A DNA stretch of 64,000 nucleotides from the NCBI RefSeq assembly GCF_000497045.1, contig NW_015961958.1, forward strand, positions 186,001-250,000. The letters run 5' to 3'. The position numbers and the translations under genes are program-made. This stretch comes from Kalmanozyma brasiliensis GHG001. Lineage: Eukaryota > Basidiomycota > Ustilaginomycetes > Ustilaginales. Shown one piece after another: positions 62,028 through 64,000 of the stretch (its first letter is position 1; the number at the start of each line of letters is the position of its first letter). The notes under the pieces are model-generated. The model made no database searches and had not been told where the DNA came from. It saw only the letters and a program-made list of their open reading frames with translations.

Positions 62028-64000
62028 TCAACCTTGACTGATATCCCCATCGCCCGTAAAGAACGATCTCCTCGTCGGCGTGCTCGCCCCGCTCCTCGAG
62101 CGCGCACTGGCAAACGTCGAAGTGGCATCGATCACAGGCGTCGTTGCGTCATCATCGTCCTCGTCAACCACCACCGCGTCCCTCTCCGCCGGATACAAGT
62201 CCGCATCTCCGTCCTCCTCCACCGAGAAGAAGCTCCTTCTAGCGCCGCCGACACTGGCGTCGGCGCTGAGAGGGTCGAGCGCGGCGGCGTCCCTCGCTGC
62301 GAGACGCGCTGTTTTGCGCTCTTCATGCTTTCGCGAGGCGACCGAGTTGCTGAACAGCGGAAGCAGATACTTCTGGTCGATGGCTTGGAACCATTGACCG
62401 TCCTTCATGACCAGCCCGGCGCGGTCGAGAAGCTGTTTGGCGGGCGAAGACGTCGTTCCGTCGGCAGAAGAGGCCTCCTGCACAGCTCGGCGGATCTCGC
62501 TCAAGCTGGGTTGCGTACCAGCGTAGGGTGTTGACGCAGAACGGCCATGCGCCAAGCTCGGGGTCTGGAATCCGCTACCCATCGGACTGAGGGGCGAGAG
62601 ATCGCCAGTGCCGATACCAGGCGTGGACGAGCCCGAAGGAAGGTTCTCTGAGGAAAAGTAGGGCGGATCGTCCTCCTCTTCCAAGTCATCCGCAAAGCCG
62701 CCTCGATTGATGCCGCCTTTTGTGACGGCACCGCTGCTGTTGTTGCGAGCGTACACCGAACTGCTGAGGCTGTGTTGTCGGCTGTGCGGCGCACTGAGCG
62801 AGTCGCGCGGGGTGGGAGGATCGCTGCCATCGCGGTAGTCTCCCTTGAGTCCGGAGGGGTATCGCTTGCCTTGCCGTGTCAGTCCCGCGCGCTCAGAGGC
62901 ATCCCGGTAGCTCCCCGAGTCCATGTATGTCCTCCTCGCCATACCTCGCAGCCGCATCACATCGTCCTGGTCCTCGTCGTCGTCCGATTCGCCCTCGTCG
63001 TCCTGCACTCCAGTGCGGATACCCAGGATCTCGAGCATCTGCGCGGTCGTACCACCAAACACGATCACGGTCAGCACCACTGTGACCAATACCGTCGTCT
63101 GCAGTGGAATCGAATTATCGCCCTCGATACCAGCCGAGAGCGCGAAGCCGACCGCACCTCGCAGACCAGCCCAGAAGAGCATGATCTGATACTGTCGCGG
63201 CAGCTCCTCCTCGCCACTGCCACGGGGCACGCCGCCACCTCCGGTCGCCCTTGCACGTCGATTGTTGCGAGTGCGTTTGAACGCATTGACCGCGCCGGCG
63301 ATGGGGAATACTGCACAATACCGCGAGATGACGACGGCCAGAACAGTGACAATGATGAGCAGCGGCTTGTACACGAGATAGTCCTGCGTGAAAAGACTCA
63401 GGCCGAGATAGATGAAGATGAAGTTCTCCGAGAGATTGGCCAGCGTCTGGAAGGTGTAGCGTGTGGTCCGCTGGGTGCGATGTGACATGTTGTGGTAGGC
63501 ATAGTGCTTGAGCGTGATACCGCAGAAGAGGAGCGAGACGATACCGCTCATGGTGACGCCGTTGCTGAAGAAGTAGCTCATGTAGGCGATGAGTACCACG
63601 AGGCAGCTTTCGAGCTGCGGGAACGAGCCGAGGCGCGAGTGCTTGAGCATGAGCGAACACGCCAGACCGAAGCAGACGCCGAGGAACATCGAGACGGTGA
63701 AGACGACCAAGAAGAGGCCGATACCGTGGAACACGGACGAGACGTAGATTTCCTTGCCGCGGAAGGTGGAGAGCACATCGAACATGACGATGGACACGGC
63801 GTCGTTGAGAATGCTCTCGCCAAAGATGATCGAGTATAGCTTGGGGTCCACCTTGTACGTGTTGAAGATGGCGAGGATGGTGACTGGATCAGTTGCACTC
63901 AGAGTAGAGCCAAAGATGAGACATTCGAGCAGCGTGAGCGAGATGGACTCGAGCTGAAGGAGCGACCACAGATAGACGATGACACCAATGACGACGGCAC
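62028..64000 (-). CDS. NHX1: Nhx1-type endosomal/vacuolar Na+/H+ exchanger, 5' part outside the window
   Basis: The open frame runs from the edge to a stop at 62028, showing the last 657 codons. Membrane segments are seen: LTLLECLIFGSTLSATDPVTI, then IIFGESILNDAVSIVMFDVLS, GLFLVVFTVSMFLGVCFGL, TMSGIVSLLFCGITLKHYA and MLFWAGLRGAVGFALSAGI. SATDPVTILAIFNTYKVDPK and GESILNDA match the CPA1 exchanger core, and the close similarity to ScNhx1 favours the endosome/vacuole type. The conserved pair of acids in the ND/DP core is present. It exchanges Na+ or K+ for H+ and sets compartment pH. After the last membrane segment, a soluble tail of about 340 residues is acidic and Ser-rich, longer than yeast Nhx1. 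The true start lies beyond 64000. Confidence 0.93.
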   Translation of the reverse strand, partial: AVVIGVIVYLWSLLQLESISLTLLECLIFGSTLSATDPVTILAIFNTYKVDPKLYSIIFGESILNDAVSIVMFDVLSTFRGKEIYVSSVFHGIGLFLVVFTVSMFLGVCFGLACSLMLKHSRLGSFPQLESCLVVLIAYMSYFFSNGVTMSGIVSLLFCGITLKHYAYHNMSHRTQRTTRYTFQTLANLSENFIFIYLGLSLFTQDYLVYKPLLIIVTVLAVVISRYCAVFPIAGAVNAFKRTRNNRRARATGGGGVPRGSGEEELPRQYQIMLFWAGLRGAVGFALSAGIEGDNSIPLQTTVLVTVVLTVIVFGGTTAQMLEILGIRTGVQDDEGESDDDEDQDDVMRLRGMARRTYMDSGSYRDASERAGLTRQGKRYPSGLKGDYRDGSDPPTPRDSLSAPHSRQHSLSSSVYARNNSSGAVTKGGINRGGFADDLEEEDDPPYFSSENLPSGSSTPGIGTGDLSPLSPMGSGFQTPSLAHGRSASTPYAGTQPSLSEIRRAVQEASSADGTTSSPAKQLLDRAGLVMKDGQWFQAIDQKYLLPLFSNSVASRKHEERKTARLAARDAAALDPLSADASVGGARRSFFSVEEDGDADLYPAERDAVVVDEDDDDATTPVIDATSTFASARSRSGASTPTRRSFFTGDGDISQG

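Overview
The window looks like nuclear DNA of a basidiomycete yeast or smut fungus, most probably in the Ustilaginaceae. This is inferred from long intron-poor genes with a few short GT-AG introns, C-ending codon choice in the highly expressed genes (HSP70, fibrillarin), serine-rich low-complexity tails on many proteins, and an all-eukaryotic gene set. I see no bacterial, viral or organellar DNA, no CRISPR array, no intact transposon and no tRNA or rRNA gene. Species cannot be fixed by eye.

Layout. 1-25 kb: the 5' end of an unknown gene at the left edge; an NF-X1/FAP1 zinc-finger protein divergent from a cytosolic HSP70 (with a perfect step-type heat-shock element between them); the replisome hub Ctf4/Mcl1; the SAGA subunit Ada1/Hfi1 (three exons); an MCPH1-like BRCT protein (three exons); a 3.9-kb gene-free stretch; a serine-rich protein of unknown function. 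24-42 kb: a secreted heme-thiolate peroxidase (peroxygenase/chloroperoxidase family), a possible 29-residue membrane microprotein, an SRPK-type kinase, cytosolic TrpRS divergent from the small Sm-like gene LSM2, a repeat-bearing gene-free block with 35-bp tandem repeats, TAF6, and gamma-tubulin. 42-54 kb: fibrillarin (divergent from gamma-tubulin), an AVL9-family secretion protein, a probable Sfr1/Mei5 recombination mediator, a small secreted thaumatin-like protein, a 3.3-kb gene-free stretch, and a CENP-H-like kinetochore protein. 54-64 kb: a PI(4)P 5-kinase (Mss4), a Rab7-like GTPase interrupted by about 340 extra residues between its G4 and G5 motifs, a short 20-bp minisatellite, 6-phosphogluconolactonase, and the 3' part of an Nhx1-type Na+/H+ exchanger running off the right edge.

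The genes are mostly housekeeping and do not form a metabolic cluster. A noticeable share act in chromosome duplication, recombination, segregation or transcription (Ctf4, Ada1, BRCT protein, TAF6, Sfr1-like, CENP-H-like, gamma-tubulin). Three of them have an ACGCGT (MCB-like) box upstream, which may reflect S-phase control. The oddest observations are the Rab7-like GTPase with its huge in-frame insertion, the Kozak-led microprotein at 27.1 kb, the Hsp70 with an EELD instead of an EEVD tail, and the two tandem-repeat blocks. Several genes (LSM2, fibrillarin, SRPK) carry their first intron within 14 coding bases of the ATG, so their starts are easy to miss.
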